Both the position numbers and the translations under genes were made by a program. The notes beneath the pieces were generated by a model, which was not told the origin of the DNA, ran no database searches, and saw nothing but the letters and a program-made list of their open reading frames with translations. From Pseudomonas urmiensis (lineage in GTDB: Bacteria; Pseudomonadota; Gammaproteobacteria; Pseudomonadales; Pseudomonadaceae), in the NCBI RefSeq assembly GCF_014268815.2, contig NZ_JABWRE020000001.1:5001-69000 (forward strand): a DNA stretch of 64,000 nt, written 5' to 3'. Shown here piece after piece: positions 52,438-61,671 of the stretch; position 1 is the first letter of the stretch; each line of letters begins with the position of its first letter.

Positions 52438-54201
52438 ATGCGAACCGCTCCCGCCGCAGCCAATCAAGTGCTGCAGGCGCTCAAGGCCTGTCGCGCCGGC
52501 TTGGCCAACGTCGCCCTGTTCACTGCGGTGATCAACCTGCTGATGTTGGCGCCAGCGCTGTACATGCTGCAGGTGTATGACCGCGTGTTGTCCTCGCGCA
52601 ACGAAATGACCCTGTTGATGCTCAGCTTGATGGTGCTTGGGCTGTTCGCGTTCATGGGCCTGTTGGAGTGGGTGCGCAGCCAGGTGGTGATCCGCCTCGG
52701 CACGCAGATGGACCTGCGCCTGAACCCCAGGGTGTTCGAGGCTGCTTATGAGGCGAGCCTTGCCGGCCAGCGCGGGGTGGCCGGGCAGATGCTCGCCGAC
52801 CTCACCCATCTGCGCCAGTTCGCCACCGGGCAGGCGCTGTTCGCCTTGTTCGATGCGCCGTGGTTCCTGGTGTACCTGCTGGTGATGTTCCTGTTCAGCC
52901 CCTGGCTTGGCCTGATGGCCGTGGTCGGCGCGGTTGTGCTGATGGTGTTGGCTTGGGTCAATGAGCGGCTGACCCAGGCGCCGTTCGCCGAAGCCGGGCA
53001 GCTGTCCCAGCAAGCCAGCCAACAGGCCAGCGCCAACCTGCACAATGCCGAGGTCATCGAGGCCATGGGCATGCTCGGTGCGGTACGCGAGCGTTGGGCG
53101 CAACTGCATCATGGTTTTCTTGCCCGGCAGAACCTGGGCAGTGAGCGCACCGCAGCGATCACCGCCATGTCCAAAAGCGTGCGGCTGGCCCTGCAATCCT
53201 TGGTACTAGGCTTGGGAGCGTGGCTGGCGATCGAACAGCTGATCACCCCAGGCATGATGATCGCCGGTTCCATTCTGATGGCGCGGGTGCTGGCACCGAT
53301 CGATCAGTTGATCGGCGCTTGGCGCCAGTGGGGCGCGGCGCGGTTGGCCTATCAGCGCCTGAGTGGAATGATGCAGGCGCAGCCGCCGCGCCCGGCAGGC
53401 ATGCCGCTGCCGGCGCCGAGCGGCAAACTCACCGTCGAGGCGCTCGACGCACTGCAACCCGGCAGCAACAAGCCCTGCCTGAGCAACCTGGGCTTCGAGC
53501 TGCCGGCCGGAGAGTCGCTGGGCATCATCGGCCCATCCGGTTCGGGCAAGTCGACCTTGGCCCGCCTGTTGATCGGTGCCCAGGCGCCGGCTGCGGGCAA
53601 GGTGCGCCTGGATGGCGCCGATCTGCGTCTGTGGGACAAGCACGCGCTGGGCATGCATATCGGCTACTTGCCGCAGGACGTGCAACTGTTCGCCGCCAGC
53701 ATCGCCGAGAACATCGCCCGGCTGGACGCGGTGGATGCCCAGCAGGTGGTCGCTGCCGCGCAACTGGCCGGGGTGCACGAGATGATCCTGAAACTGCCGG
53801 CCGGTTACGACACCCAGTTGGGCGAGGGCGGCAGTGGCCTGTCCGGCGGCCAGCGCCAGCGCATCGGCCTTGCCCGGGCCTTGTATGGGCTGCCGGCGTT
53901 GATCGTGCTCGACGAGCCTAACGCCAACCTCGACGAGGCTGGCGAGCGGGCCTTGCTCGAGGCCATCGGCAAAGTCCGCGCACAGCGCCGCACGCTGATC
54001 CTGATCACCCATAAATCCGCACTGCTGGCCGGGCTCGATAACCTGCTGATGCTCAACAGCGGCCAGCTTCAGGCCTACGGGCCGACGGCGCGGGTGCTCC
54101 AGGATGCCCAGCGTTCACGCCCAACCGTCGCTGGGGTATCGAGCCCGGCGCCGCGCCCACCTGTTGGCCTGAGCATGAGCTACGGCCTGCCGAGATCTTG
54201 A
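52438..54201 (+). CDS. hasD: Type I secretion ABC transporter HasD
   Basis: HasD is the inner-membrane ATPase/permease of the HasA exporter. The 587-aa protein has a six-TM exporter domain (about 20-310) and a nucleotide-binding domain with Walker [15 protein letters not shown] near residue 365, the Q-loop in [11 protein letters not shown], signature [15 protein letters not shown] and Walker [14 protein letters not shown]. It lacks an N-terminal C39 peptidase domain, as expected for PrtD/HasD-type exporters of non-leader substrates. ATG 52438 follows a GAGG site. hasE begins 5 nt after the stop. Confidence 0.95.
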   Translation: MRTAPAAANQVLQALKACRAGLANVALFTAVINLLMLAPALYMLQVYDRVLSSRNEMTLLMLSLMVLGLFAFMGLLEWVRSQVVIRLGTQMDLRLNPRVFEAAYEASLAGQRGVAGQMLADLTHLRQFATGQALFALFDAPWFLVYLLVMFLFSPWLGLMAVVGAVVLMVLAWVNERLTQAPFAEAGQLSQQASQQASANLHNAEVIEAMGMLGAVRERWAQLHHGFLARQNLGSERTAAITAMSKSVRLALQSLVLGLGAWLAIEQLITPGMMIAGSILMARVLAPIDQLIGAWRQWGAARLAYQRLSGMMQAQPPRPAGMPLPAPSGKLTVEALDALQPGSNKPCLSNLGFELPAGESLGIIGPSGSGKSTLARLLIGAQAPAAGKVRLDGADLRLWDKHALGMHIGYLPQDVQLFAASIAENIARLDAVDAQQVVAAAQLAGVHEMILKLPAGYDTQLGEGGSGLSGGQRQRIGLARALYGLPALIVLDEPNANLDEAGERALLEAIGKVRAQRRTLILITHKSALLAGLDNLLMLNSGQLQAYGPTARVLQDAQRSRPTVAGVSSPAPRPPVGLSMSYGLPRS

Positions 54202-54206
54202 AGACC

Positions 54207-55553
54207 ATGACGGTACACGCTGCATTCATCCGCAAAGCCGAGACACCTGGCGAGTCCGCTACTGTTTTGCGCCTCGACGAGCGTCGTCCGGCCAGGCTTG
54301 GCCGTTGGCTGGTCTTGGGCGGTTTTGGTGGTTTTATCCTGTGGGCCGCGCTGGCGCCGCTGGACAAGGGCGTGCCGCTAAGTGGCACGGTGATGGTCGC
54401 CGGCAGTCGCCAGGCGGTGCAGCACGTCGCGGGCGGGGTGATCGAGCAACTGCTGGTGCGCGATGGCGACCGGGTCGGCGCCGGCCAGGTGCTGCTGCGC
54501 ATGGACGCGACCCAGGCTGAGGCGCAGAAGGGCTCGCTGCAGGTGCAATACGTCAACGCGCGGGCCACTGAGGCGCGGCTGATGGCTGAGCGTGACGGCC
54601 GCTCCAGCGTTGATTTTCCTGAATCGCTGCGCGCCCAGGCTGCTACGCCGTGGGTGGCTAGCGTACTGGAGGCGCAGCGCCAATTGCGCGCCAGTCGCGC
54701 CCAGGCACTGCAGATGGAATTGGCCGGCATGGGCGAGGGGATCGCCGGCGCCGAGGCCTCGCTGCAAGGCTTGCAAGGCTCGCTGGCCAGCAAGCAGGCG
54801 CAGCGTGATGCGCTCGATGAGCAACTGCGCGGGCTGCGTGAGCTGGCCCAAGATGGCTACATCCCGCGCAATCGCCTGCTCGACAGCGAGCGCTTGCTGG
54901 CCCAGGTCAACGGCTCGATCGCCGAGGACCTGGGCAACATCGGCCGCACCCGCCGCCAGGTGCAAGAGTTGAAGTTACGCATTGGCCAACGCCGCCAGGA
55001 AAACCAGAACGACGTTCGTCAGCAGTTGAGCGAGATGCAGGCCAGTGCCGAAGACCTTGGCAATCGCCTGCGCAGCGCCGAATTCGAATTGGCCCACAGC
55101 CTGGTGCGCGCGCCGGTTGCAGGCACGGTTGTGGGGCTTAGCGTCTTCACCAATGGCGGGGTGATTGCCCGCGGCCAGCAGTTGATGGAGATCGTCCCCG
55201 GCGATGCGCCGTTGTTGGTGGATGCGCGGGCGCCGGTGGAGATGGTCGACAAGCTGCAACCGGGTTTGCCGGTCGAGCTGATGTTCGCCGCTTTCAACCA
55301 GAGCAGCACGCCTCGGGTGGATGGCGAGGTGGCGCTGGTATCGGCCGACCGCTTGCTCGATGAAAAGACCCAGCAGCCGTATTACCAGGTGCGCATCAAG
55401 GTCACTGAACACGCCTTGCAGCAGCTGTCCGGCCTGGACATTCGCCCCGGCATGCCGGTGGAAGCGTTCGTGCGTACCGGTGAGCGCTCGATGCTCAACT
55501 ACCTGTTCAAGCCGCTGGCCGACCGGGTGCATATCGCCCTGGCGGAGGAATGA
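54207..55553 (+). CDS. hasE: Type I secretion membrane fusion protein HasE
   Basis: HasE is the periplasmic adaptor joining HasD to the outer-membrane channel. The 448-aa HlyD/PrtE-family protein has one N-terminal TM helix (about 33-53, WLVLGGFGGFILWAALAPLD), a lipoyl-like segment (GGVIEQLLVRDGDRVGAGQV), a long coiled-coil hairpin (about 95-290, rich in Ala, Gln, Leu and Arg) and the HlyD signature region near the C-terminus (LVRAPVAGTVVGLSVFTNGG). ATG 54207 is chosen; a TTG at 54198 would overlap hasD by 4 nt. hasF begins 5 nt after the stop. Confidence 0.94.
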   Translation: MTVHAAFIRKAETPGESATVLRLDERRPARLGRWLVLGGFGGFILWAALAPLDKGVPLSGTVMVAGSRQAVQHVAGGVIEQLLVRDGDRVGAGQVLLRMDATQAEAQKGSLQVQYVNARATEARLMAERDGRSSVDFPESLRAQAATPWVASVLEAQRQLRASRAQALQMELAGMGEGIAGAEASLQGLQGSLASKQAQRDALDEQLRGLRELAQDGYIPRNRLLDSERLLAQVNGSIAEDLGNIGRTRRQVQELKLRIGQRRQENQNDVRQQLSEMQASAEDLGNRLRSAEFELAHSLVRAPVAGTVVGLSVFTNGGVIARGQQLMEIVPGDAPLLVDARAPVEMVDKLQPGLPVELMFAAFNQSSTPRVDGEVALVSADRLLDEKTQQPYYQVRIKVTEHALQQLSGLDIRPGMPVEAFVRTGERSMLNYLFKPLADRVHIALAEE

Positions 55554-55557
55554 CCCG

Positions 55558-56892
55558 ATGCGTTCGTTGTTGATCTTCGGGCCGTTGCTGATGGGCCTGA
55601 GCTTATCCGCGCACGCCTTGGACCTGGGCGATGCCTACGCCTTGGCGCTGCGTAACGACCCCACGCTGCACGCGGCCATCGCCGAGCGCGATGCCGGGGT
55701 GGAGAACCTGACCATCGGCCGCGCCCGGCTGCTGCCGAACCTGTCGTACCGCTACAATCGCGCGCGCAATGACTCCGAAGTCACCCAGTACAGCCCGCTG
55801 GGCGACAGCACCGTGCAACGGGACTATCGCAGCTACAGCTCGACCCTGACCCTGCAACAGCCGCTGTTCGACTACGCCGCCTGGAGTGAGTACCGTCGTG
55901 GTGTGGCCCAGGCGGCGCTGGCCGACGAGCGTTTTCGTGGCCGTAGCCAGGAGCTTGTGGTGCGCCTGTTCGGCGCCTACAGCGAGGCATTGTTCGCCAA
56001 CGAGCAGATCGCCCTGGCCCAGGCCCAACGGCGCACCTATGCCGAACAGCTGACCCTCAACCAGCGCCTGCTCAAGGGCGGTGAAGGCACCCGTACCGAT
56101 CTGCTCGAGACCCGTGCCCGGCTGGAGCTGGCCCAGGCCCAGGAGATCGAGGCGGGGGATAACCTCGATGCGGCCCTGCGGGCACTGGAGGCGATCATCG
56201 GCGAGGCGGTACTGGTCGAAGACCTGGCGCCCATGCTGGGTGATTTCCGTGTGCAGCCACTGCTGCCGACGCGTTTTGAACAGTGGCGCGATCTGGCCGT
56301 GGCACACAATGCCGAGCTTGCCAGTCAGCGTCATGCGCTGGATGCGGCCGATCAGACGGTCGAGCAACAGCGGGCGGGGCATATGCCGAGTTTGAGCGCC
56401 TATGCCAGCAAGGGGATTTCCAGCTCCAGCTCCGAGAGCACCTACAACCAGCGCTATGACACCGACAGTATTGGCTTGCAGTTGAGTGTGCCGCTGTTTG
56501 CTGGCGGCGGGGTGTCGGCGTCGGTGCGTCAGGCCAAGGCTCAGCGCGCTGCGCTTGGCTATGAGCTCGATGCGCAGTTGCGAGATACGGTTAACCAGCT
56601 GCGCAAGCAATTCAACCTGTGCGCCAGTAGCACGGCGAAGATTCGTGCCTATGGCCTGGCGGTGAATGCCGCTGCGGCGTTGGTTGAGGCCACGCGCAAG
56701 AGCGTGCAGGGCGGTGAGCGGGTCAACCTCGATGTGCTGGATGCCGAGCAGCAGCTATATGGCGCCCGGCGCGACCTGGCGCAGGCGCGGCATGACTATC
56801 TAAGGGCGTGGGTGCAGTTGCGCTATTTGGCAGGCGTGCTGGATGCCGGAGACTTGAGTGCGTTGAATCGCTATTTCGCCGGGCCTGCGTAG
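55558..56892 (+). CDS. hasF: TolC-family outer-membrane channel HasF
   Basis: HasF is the dedicated outer-membrane exit duct for HasA. The 444-aa TolC/PrtF-type protein has a signal peptide (about 1-20, ending SAHA) and two repeated OEP domains rich in helical hairpins (LDLGDAYALALRNDPTLHAA, and the paired repeat GLQLSVPLFAGGGVSASVRQ). ATG 55558 follows a GGAGGAA site inside the hasE end; the longer frame upstream is inside hasE. Serratia uses the chromosomal TolC for this role, whereas here the channel is encoded with the operon, as in Pseudomonas prt/has systems. Confidence 0.94.
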   Translation: MRSLLIFGPLLMGLSLSAHALDLGDAYALALRNDPTLHAAIAERDAGVENLTIGRARLLPNLSYRYNRARNDSEVTQYSPLGDSTVQRDYRSYSSTLTLQQPLFDYAAWSEYRRGVAQAALADERFRGRSQELVVRLFGAYSEALFANEQIALAQAQRRTYAEQLTLNQRLLKGGEGTRTDLLETRARLELAQAQEIEAGDNLDAALRALEAIIGEAVLVEDLAPMLGDFRVQPLLPTRFEQWRDLAVAHNAELASQRHALDAADQTVEQQRAGHMPSLSAYASKGISSSSSESTYNQRYDTDSIGLQLSVPLFAGGGVSASVRQAKAQRAALGYELDAQLRDTVNQLRKQFNLCASSTAKIRAYGLAVNAAAALVEATRKSVQGGERVNLDVLDAEQQLYGARRDLAQARHDYLRAWVQLRYLAGVLDAGDLSALNRYFAGPA

Positions 56893-56944
56893 CAAGGACC
56901 TCGCGGGCGTGGACTTGGCCAGCGATAGCGTCATCAACACCCAC

Positions 56945-56979
56945 AAAAAAGGGGAGCCGACGATGCGCATCGGCTCCCC
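56945..56979. terminator. Terminator between hasF and the convergent purine permease
   Basis: A 10-bp perfect stem (ggggagccga / tcggctcccc, 56951-56960 and 56970-56979) has aaaaaa on its left side, which forms a U-tract for minus-strand transcription. It ends the permease mRNA and may also help end has transcription. Confidence 0.88.
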
Positions 56980-57000
56980 CCTGACCGCTTCGATCAGCGA

Positions 57001-58518
57001 TCAATGCTCGGCAATGGCCTTGCGCCGTGGCGCCTCGTCGCCATGCTCATCGGCTTCGAGCAGCGGCACTTCATTACCTTCGGCATCGAACAGCTTGCCA
57101 TCCTTGAAGTAGTCGCCATCGCGCAATGCCGAGATGTCCGAGTACTGGATGGTGCGCTCGTAGGCAGCGGCAAATACCGACTGTTGGTCCGAGTTGCCCG
57201 TGGTGAAGTGGTTGAAGATCAGGTTGAGCAGAATCGCCATGATCGCCGCCGAGCTGATGCCGGAGTGGAAGATGGTCTCGAACCAGTTCGGGAAGTGGTG
57301 GTAGAAGTTCGGTGCGGCGATCGGGATCATGCCAAAGCCCAGCGAGGCGGCGACGATGATCAGGTTGACGTTGTTCTTGTAGCTGACCTTGGACAGGGTG
57401 CGGATGCCGCTGGCGGCAACGGTGCCGAACAGCACGATCCCTGCGCCGCCCAGCACTGGCGTCGGCACTGCGGCAATCACCCGGCCCATGATCGGCAGCA
57501 GGCCCAGCACGACCAGGATCACACCACCGGTAGCGACCACGTAGCGGCTCTTGACCCCAGTCACGGCCACCAGGCCGACGTTCTGGGCAAAGGCGCTCTG
57601 GGTGAAGGAGCCGAAGATCGGCGCGAGGATGCTCGAGGCCATGTCGGCGCGCAGGCCATCACCCAGGCGCTTGGAATCGACCTTGGTGTCGATGATGTCA
57701 CCGACGGCGAGGATGTCCGCCGAGGTTTCCACCAGGGTCACCATGATCACGATGCACATCGACAGGATCGCAGCGATGTGGAAGGTCGGCATGCCGAAGT
57801 GGAAGGGGGTTGGGAAGGCGAACATCGGGCCTTCGGTGACCTTGCTGAAGTCAGCCATGCCCAGCGACCAGGCGATCAGGGTTCCGGCGACCATTGCCAG
57901 CAAGATCGACAACCGCGAGATAGCCGCGCTGCCCAGCTTGCTCAGTAGCAGGACGATGGCGAAGGTCGCCGCCGCCAGGCCGATGTTGGCCATGCTGCCG
58001 AACTCCGGCGAGGCGCTGTTGCCGCCCATCACCCAGCGTGCAGCGACTGGCATCAGGGTCAGGCCGATGGTGGTAATGACGATACCGGTCACCAGCGGCG
58101 GGAAGAATTTGGTAATGCGCGAGAACACCGGGGTAATCAGAAAGCCGATCAGCGAAGCCGCCATGACCGCACCCAGTACACCCTGCAGGCCACCGCCGCC
58201 TTCGCTACTGAGGATCGCGCCCATGGTCGCCACACCGGCGAACGACACACCCTGTACCAGCGGCAACTGACAGCCGAAGAACGGTAGGCCCAAGGTCTGC
58301 AACAGCGTCGCCAGGCCACCGGCAAACAGCGAGGCGGCGATCAGCAGGCCGATTTCCGCAGGGTTCAATCCTGCAGCCTGCCCCAGGATCAGGGGTACTG
58401 CAACGATCCCTCCATACATGGTCAGCACATGTTGCAGACCATAAGCCAGGTTGGCACCCAGGCCGAGGTTTTCGTCCTCGGGGCGTTGGGCGGGAGACGT
58501 GCTAGGGGACGTAGTCAT
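57001..58518 (-). CDS. NCS2-family xanthine/uric acid-type permease
   Basis: This 505-aa nucleobase:cation symporter-2 has about 14 TM segments. The TM1 QH motif (LAYGLQHVLTMYGGIVAVPL) is present, and the NCS2 signature region reads FAQNVGLVAVTGVKSRYVV (QNxGxxxxT), the variant typical of xanthine or urate carriers rather than uracil. The C-terminal tail is long and charged. A 12-bp palindrome 68 nt upstream may be its operator. It stands alone between the has locus and mapZ, without purine-catabolic genes. Confidence 0.9.
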   Translation of the reverse strand: MTTSPSTSPAQRPEDENLGLGANLAYGLQHVLTMYGGIVAVPLILGQAAGLNPAEIGLLIAASLFAGGLATLLQTLGLPFFGCQLPLVQGVSFAGVATMGAILSSEGGGGLQGVLGAVMAASLIGFLITPVFSRITKFFPPLVTGIVITTIGLTLMPVAARWVMGGNSASPEFGSMANIGLAAATFAIVLLLSKLGSAAISRLSILLAMVAGTLIAWSLGMADFSKVTEGPMFAFPTPFHFGMPTFHIAAILSMCIVIMVTLVETSADILAVGDIIDTKVDSKRLGDGLRADMASSILAPIFGSFTQSAFAQNVGLVAVTGVKSRYVVATGGVILVVLGLLPIMGRVIAAVPTPVLGGAGIVLFGTVAASGIRTLSKVSYKNNVNLIIVAASLGFGMIPIAAPNFYHHFPNWFETIFHSGISSAAIMAILLNLIFNHFTTGNSDQQSVFAAAYERTIQYSDISALRDGDYFKDGKLFDAEGNEVPLLEADEHGDEAPRRKAIAEH

Positions 58519-58778
58519 GGAGCAGGCTCTCTGTTTATTGTTGTGCCGCTACTGTAGACACTTCCTACATTAGATGGCCACAAAAATTGTATACAATATT
58601 TTGATTGGAGCGCGCACAAGGGTGGCCGCAAACAGCGCGTTTACTGAATGCAGAATGCGTTCCAACTGGTCAGAGGCGGTGCAGGATGGATGTGTACAAG
58701 CGCCCAGACGCCCCGCAAGAAGCTGTCTGGGTAGACAGGAAACAGTAGGTGGGAAGTACGTTAGCTAGCTAAGAGATA
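58519..58778. other. 260-bp gap between the permease and the PilZ gene
   Basis: No gene is supported here. Apart from the palindrome at 58586-58597 and the presumed permease promoter next to it, nothing distinctive was seen. The segment from about 58650 to 58770 has no clear hairpin with a U-tract. Confidence 0.5.
58586..58597. promoter_or_regulatory. Palindromic operator candidate upstream of the NCS2 permease
   Basis: attgta-tacaat is a perfect 12-bp palindrome in an AT-rich stretch 68 nt before the permease start. TTGTATACAA-like sites are typical of GntR-family repressors. No GntR gene is in the window, so a regulator would act from elsewhere. Confidence 0.45.
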
Positions 58779-59147
58779 TCAATCTTCGATGAGTTCGCGC
58801 AGTTCACGCATCATTTCGGTGCTGTCAGCCAGGTTCAATTCCACAAGACGGTGCAAATGGCTCATCGAGTCGAGGTCGATGTGCAGGCAGACGAATCCGA
58901 GCCGGTCGGGTTCTTCGTGACGCAGTTCGACCTGCATGCGCAGCTGGGTCTGTTGGTCACTAAGATGGATGACTGCATCGAAGTCCTGCGTGGCATCGGC
59001 GTCCCACGGTTCAGGTCGTTGGATCAACAGTCCTTTGAGCGATAAATCGAGCAATTTTACCGGCCAGCGTCGGTTGCCCTGGCGCAATTCAGTGGGCGCA
59101 TCGAAGGCAATGCGCTGAAAGCGCCGGCGTTCATCGTGGTTGCTCAT
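58779..59147 (-). CDS. mapZ: Single-domain PilZ c-di-GMP receptor (MapZ-like)
   Basis: This 122-aa stand-alone PilZ protein has both c-di-GMP binding motifs: RxxxR (R8-R12, in RRRFQRIAF) and DxSxxG (D34-S36-G39, in LLDLSLKGLLI). Size and motif positions match PA4608/MapZ of P. aeruginosa, which binds c-di-GMP and inhibits the CheR1 methyltransferase, so linking c-di-GMP to chemotaxis. Its neighbours cstA, ybdD and yjiA are the same as in P. aeruginosa, which supports orthology; radA, the other neighbour there, is 11.7 kb away here. Confidence 0.88.
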   Translation of the reverse strand: MSNHDERRRFQRIAFDAPTELRQGNRRWPVKLLDLSLKGLLIQRPEPWDADATQDFDAVIHLSDQQTQLRMQVELRHEEPDRLGFVCLHIDLDSMSHLHRLVELNLADSTEMMRELRELIED

Positions 59148-59312
59148 GGGAAAGCCCTCCGGAGTACATCCTGACTATAGTTAATTTCGTACCTGCATCA
59201 GGTAAAGCAAACGGGCAGCAAAGGCTCTAGACCAAAGCAAGTGTGGCAATGCGCGATGACACGCCCTAGACTCGATGGGCGGTCTTTCCAATCCACCAGC
59301 TGGAAGTAAACC

Positions 59313-61379
59313 ATGAACAACAATAATAGCCTGCTACGCCACCTTCCGTGGCTGGCGCTGGCAGTCCTGGGAGCCTGTGCGCTGGGTGTGGTTGCCCTGC
59401 GTCGCGGCGAGGCGATCAATGCCTTGTGGATCGTGGTCGCGGCAGTGGCCATCTACTTGGTCGCCTATCGCTACTACAGCCTGTTCATCGCCACCAAGGT
59501 GATGCAACTGGACCCCCGTCGGGCTACGCCCGCGGTACTCAATAACGACGGTCTGGACTATGTCCCGACCAACAAGCACATCCTCTTCGGTCACCACTTC
59601 GCGGCGATCGCCGGTGCAGGGCCGCTGGTCGGTCCGGTGCTCGCGGCGCAGATGGGCTATTTGCCCGGTACGCTGTGGCTGATCGCGGGCGTGGTGCTGG
59701 CCGGTGCCGTACAGGACTTCATGGTCCTGTTCATGTCCACCCGCCGCAACGGCCGCTCGCTGGGCGACATGGTGCGCGAGGAGATGGGCAGGATCCCTGG
59801 CACCATCGCCTTGTTCGGCTGCTTCCTGATCATGATCATCATCCTCGCGGTGCTGGCGCTGATCGTGGTCAAGGCCCTGGCCGAGAGCCCATGGGGCATG
59901 TTCACGGTAATGGCGACCATCCCGATCGCGATGTTCATGGGCATTTATATGCGCTACATCCGCCCGGGTCGTATCGGTGAGATTTCGCTCATCGGTGTGG
60001 TCTTGCTGCTGCTGTCGATCTGGCTGGGGGGCCTGATTGCCGCAGATCCGGTTTGGGGCCCGGCCTTCACCTTCACTGGCGTGCAGATCACCTGGATGCT
60101 GGTCGGCTACGGCTTCGTCGCGGCGGTGCTGCCGGTCTGGCTGGTGCTGGCGCCGCGTGACTACCTGTCGACCTTCCTCAAGATCGGCACCATCGTTGGC
60201 CTGGCCATCGGTATCCTGATCATTGCGCCGGAACTGAAGATGCCGGCCCTGACCCAGTTCACCGACGGCACCGGCCCGGTGTGGAAGGGCACGCTGTTCC
60301 CGTTCCTGTTCATCACCATCGCTTGCGGTGCGGTGTCTGGCTTCCATGCGCTGATCTCTTCGGGGACCACGCCCAAGTTGCTCGACAACGAAACCAACGC
60401 CCGTTACATCGGCTACGGCGGCATGCTGATGGAGTCGTTCGTCGCCATCATGGCCATGGTTGCCGCTTCGGTGATCGAGCCAGGCGTGTACTTCGCCATG
60501 AACAGCCCGGCCGCAGTGGTCGGCGCCGACGTCGCATCGGTGGCGCAGACTGTCAGCAGCTGGGGCTTCTTGATCACCCCTGAGCAACTCGAGGCGGTCG
60601 CCCGCGACATCGGCGAGCACACCATCCTGGCCCGGGCCGGCGGTGCGCCAACCCTGGCGGTGGGTATCGCACAGATCCTCCACCAGGTGTTGCCGGGTGA
60701 GAACACCATGGCCTTCTGGTACCACTTCGCGATCCTGTTCGAGGCGCTGTTCATCCTCACCGCAGTGGACGCCGGTACCCGTGCCGGGCGCTTCATGCTG
60801 CAAGACCTGCTGGGCAGCTTCGTGCCGGCGCTCAAACGTACCGAGTCGTGGGCGGCCAACCTGATCGCTACTGCGGGCTGCGTAGCGCTATGGGGCTACC
60901 TGCTGTACCAGGGCGTGATCGATCCGCTGGGCGGCATCAACACCTTGTGGCCACTGTTCGGTATCTCCAACCAGATGCTGGCGGGTATCGCCCTGATGCT
61001 CGGCACCGTGGTGCTAATCAAGATGAAGCGTCAGCGCTACATGTGGGTCACCCTGCTGCCTGCGGTATGGCTGCTGATCTGCACCACCACTGCTGGCTTG
61101 ATCAAGCTGTTCGATCCGAACCCGGCAGTCGGCTTCCTGGCCCTGGCCAACAAGTACAGCGTAGCGCTGGATGCCGGTCAGGTGCTGGCGCCGGCCAAGG
61201 ACATCGGCCAGATGCAGCACGTGATCTTCAACGCCTACACCAACGCTGGCCTGACGATCCTGTTCCTGCTGGTGGTCTTCAGCATCCTGTTCTTCGCCCT
61301 CAAGGTTGGCTACCGCGCCTTGGGTCACAAGGAGCGCAGCGATAAAGAAACCCCATTCCAGGCCTTGCCTGACGCGTAA
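59313..61379 (+). CDS. cstA: CstA-family peptide/pyruvate transporter
   Basis: This 688-aa carbon-starvation protein A has about 16-18 TM segments. CstA and its relatives import peptides, and BtsT-type members import pyruvate. Family blocks include [40 protein letters not shown], and [19 protein letters not shown]. The ATG is followed at once by an A-rich run that encodes MNNNNS and forms a probable Hfq/Crc site. ybdD follows after 17 nt, as in E. coli cstA-ybdD and btsT-yjiX. Confidence 0.94.
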   Translation: MNNNNSLLRHLPWLALAVLGACALGVVALRRGEAINALWIVVAAVAIYLVAYRYYSLFIATKVMQLDPRRATPAVLNNDGLDYVPTNKHILFGHHFAAIAGAGPLVGPVLAAQMGYLPGTLWLIAGVVLAGAVQDFMVLFMSTRRNGRSLGDMVREEMGRIPGTIALFGCFLIMIIILAVLALIVVKALAESPWGMFTVMATIPIAMFMGIYMRYIRPGRIGEISLIGVVLLLLSIWLGGLIAADPVWGPAFTFTGVQITWMLVGYGFVAAVLPVWLVLAPRDYLSTFLKIGTIVGLAIGILIIAPELKMPALTQFTDGTGPVWKGTLFPFLFITIACGAVSGFHALISSGTTPKLLDNETNARYIGYGGMLMESFVAIMAMVAASVIEPGVYFAMNSPAAVVGADVASVAQTVSSWGFLITPEQLEAVARDIGEHTILARAGGAPTLAVGIAQILHQVLPGENTMAFWYHFAILFEALFILTAVDAGTRAGRFMLQDLLGSFVPALKRTESWAANLIATAGCVALWGYLLYQGVIDPLGGINTLWPLFGISNQMLAGIALMLGTVVLIKMKRQRYMWVTLLPAVWLLICTTTAGLIKLFDPNPAVGFLALANKYSVALDAGQVLAPAKDIGQMQHVIFNAYTNAGLTILFLLVVFSILFFALKVGYRALGHKERSDKETPFQALPDA
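59316..59327 (+). promoter_or_regulatory. Hfq/Crc-like A-rich motif at the cstA start codon
   Basis: aacaacaataat forms four AAN triplets directly after the cstA ATG. This is the pattern recognised by Hfq/Crc in Pseudomonas, and binding here would block translation initiation when preferred carbon sources are present. It fits a carbon-starvation transporter. Confidence 0.6.
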
Positions 61380-61396
61380 ATGAGAGGATTGCAGCT

Positions 61397-61594
61397 ATGT
61401 TCAACGACCTGGGTCGACTGGGTAAGTACCTGGGGCAGGCTGCCCGCCTGATGGTCGGCATGCCCGACTACGACAACTATGTCGAACACATGCAGGGCAA
61501 GCATCCGGACAAGCCGGTGATGAGCTACGAGGAGTTCTTCCGAGAGCGCCAGGAAGCCCGTTACGGTGGCAAGTCGGGGCCTAAGTGCTGTTGA
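61397..61594 (+). CDS. ybdD: YbdD/YjiX-family small protein (DUF466)
   Basis: This 65-aa protein has the family pattern ([51 protein letters not shown]). It accompanies CstA-type transporters across gammaproteobacteria, and YjiX/YbdD are needed for transport activity of BtsT/CstA in E. coli by later reports. The conserved Cys pair at the C-terminus is present. It is 17 nt after cstA, with an AGAGGA site. Confidence 0.92.
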   Translation: MFNDLGRLGKYLGQAARLMVGMPDYDNYVEHMQGKHPDKPVMSYEEFFRERQEARYGGKSGPKCC

Positions 61595-61615
61595 ACCAGC
61601 GGCAAGCGTGAACCT

Positions 61616-61651
61616 GTGGGAGCCTGGGTAACCGGCTCCCACTTTCATTTT
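61616..61651 (+). terminator. Hairpin between ybdD and yjiA
   Basis: A 9-bp perfect stem (gtgggagcc / ggctcccac) has a 9-nt loop and is followed by tttcatttt. It is a likely terminator or partial attenuator after cstA-ybdD, just before the yjiA ribosome site. Confidence 0.75.
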
Positions 61652-61671
61652 CGGCTTGAGGAGATTTCTGC

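Noticed and set aside
59334..60803. 489-codon open frame on the minus strand
   Set aside because: It is antisense to cstA, with shadow-type composition and no independent promoter or ribosome site.
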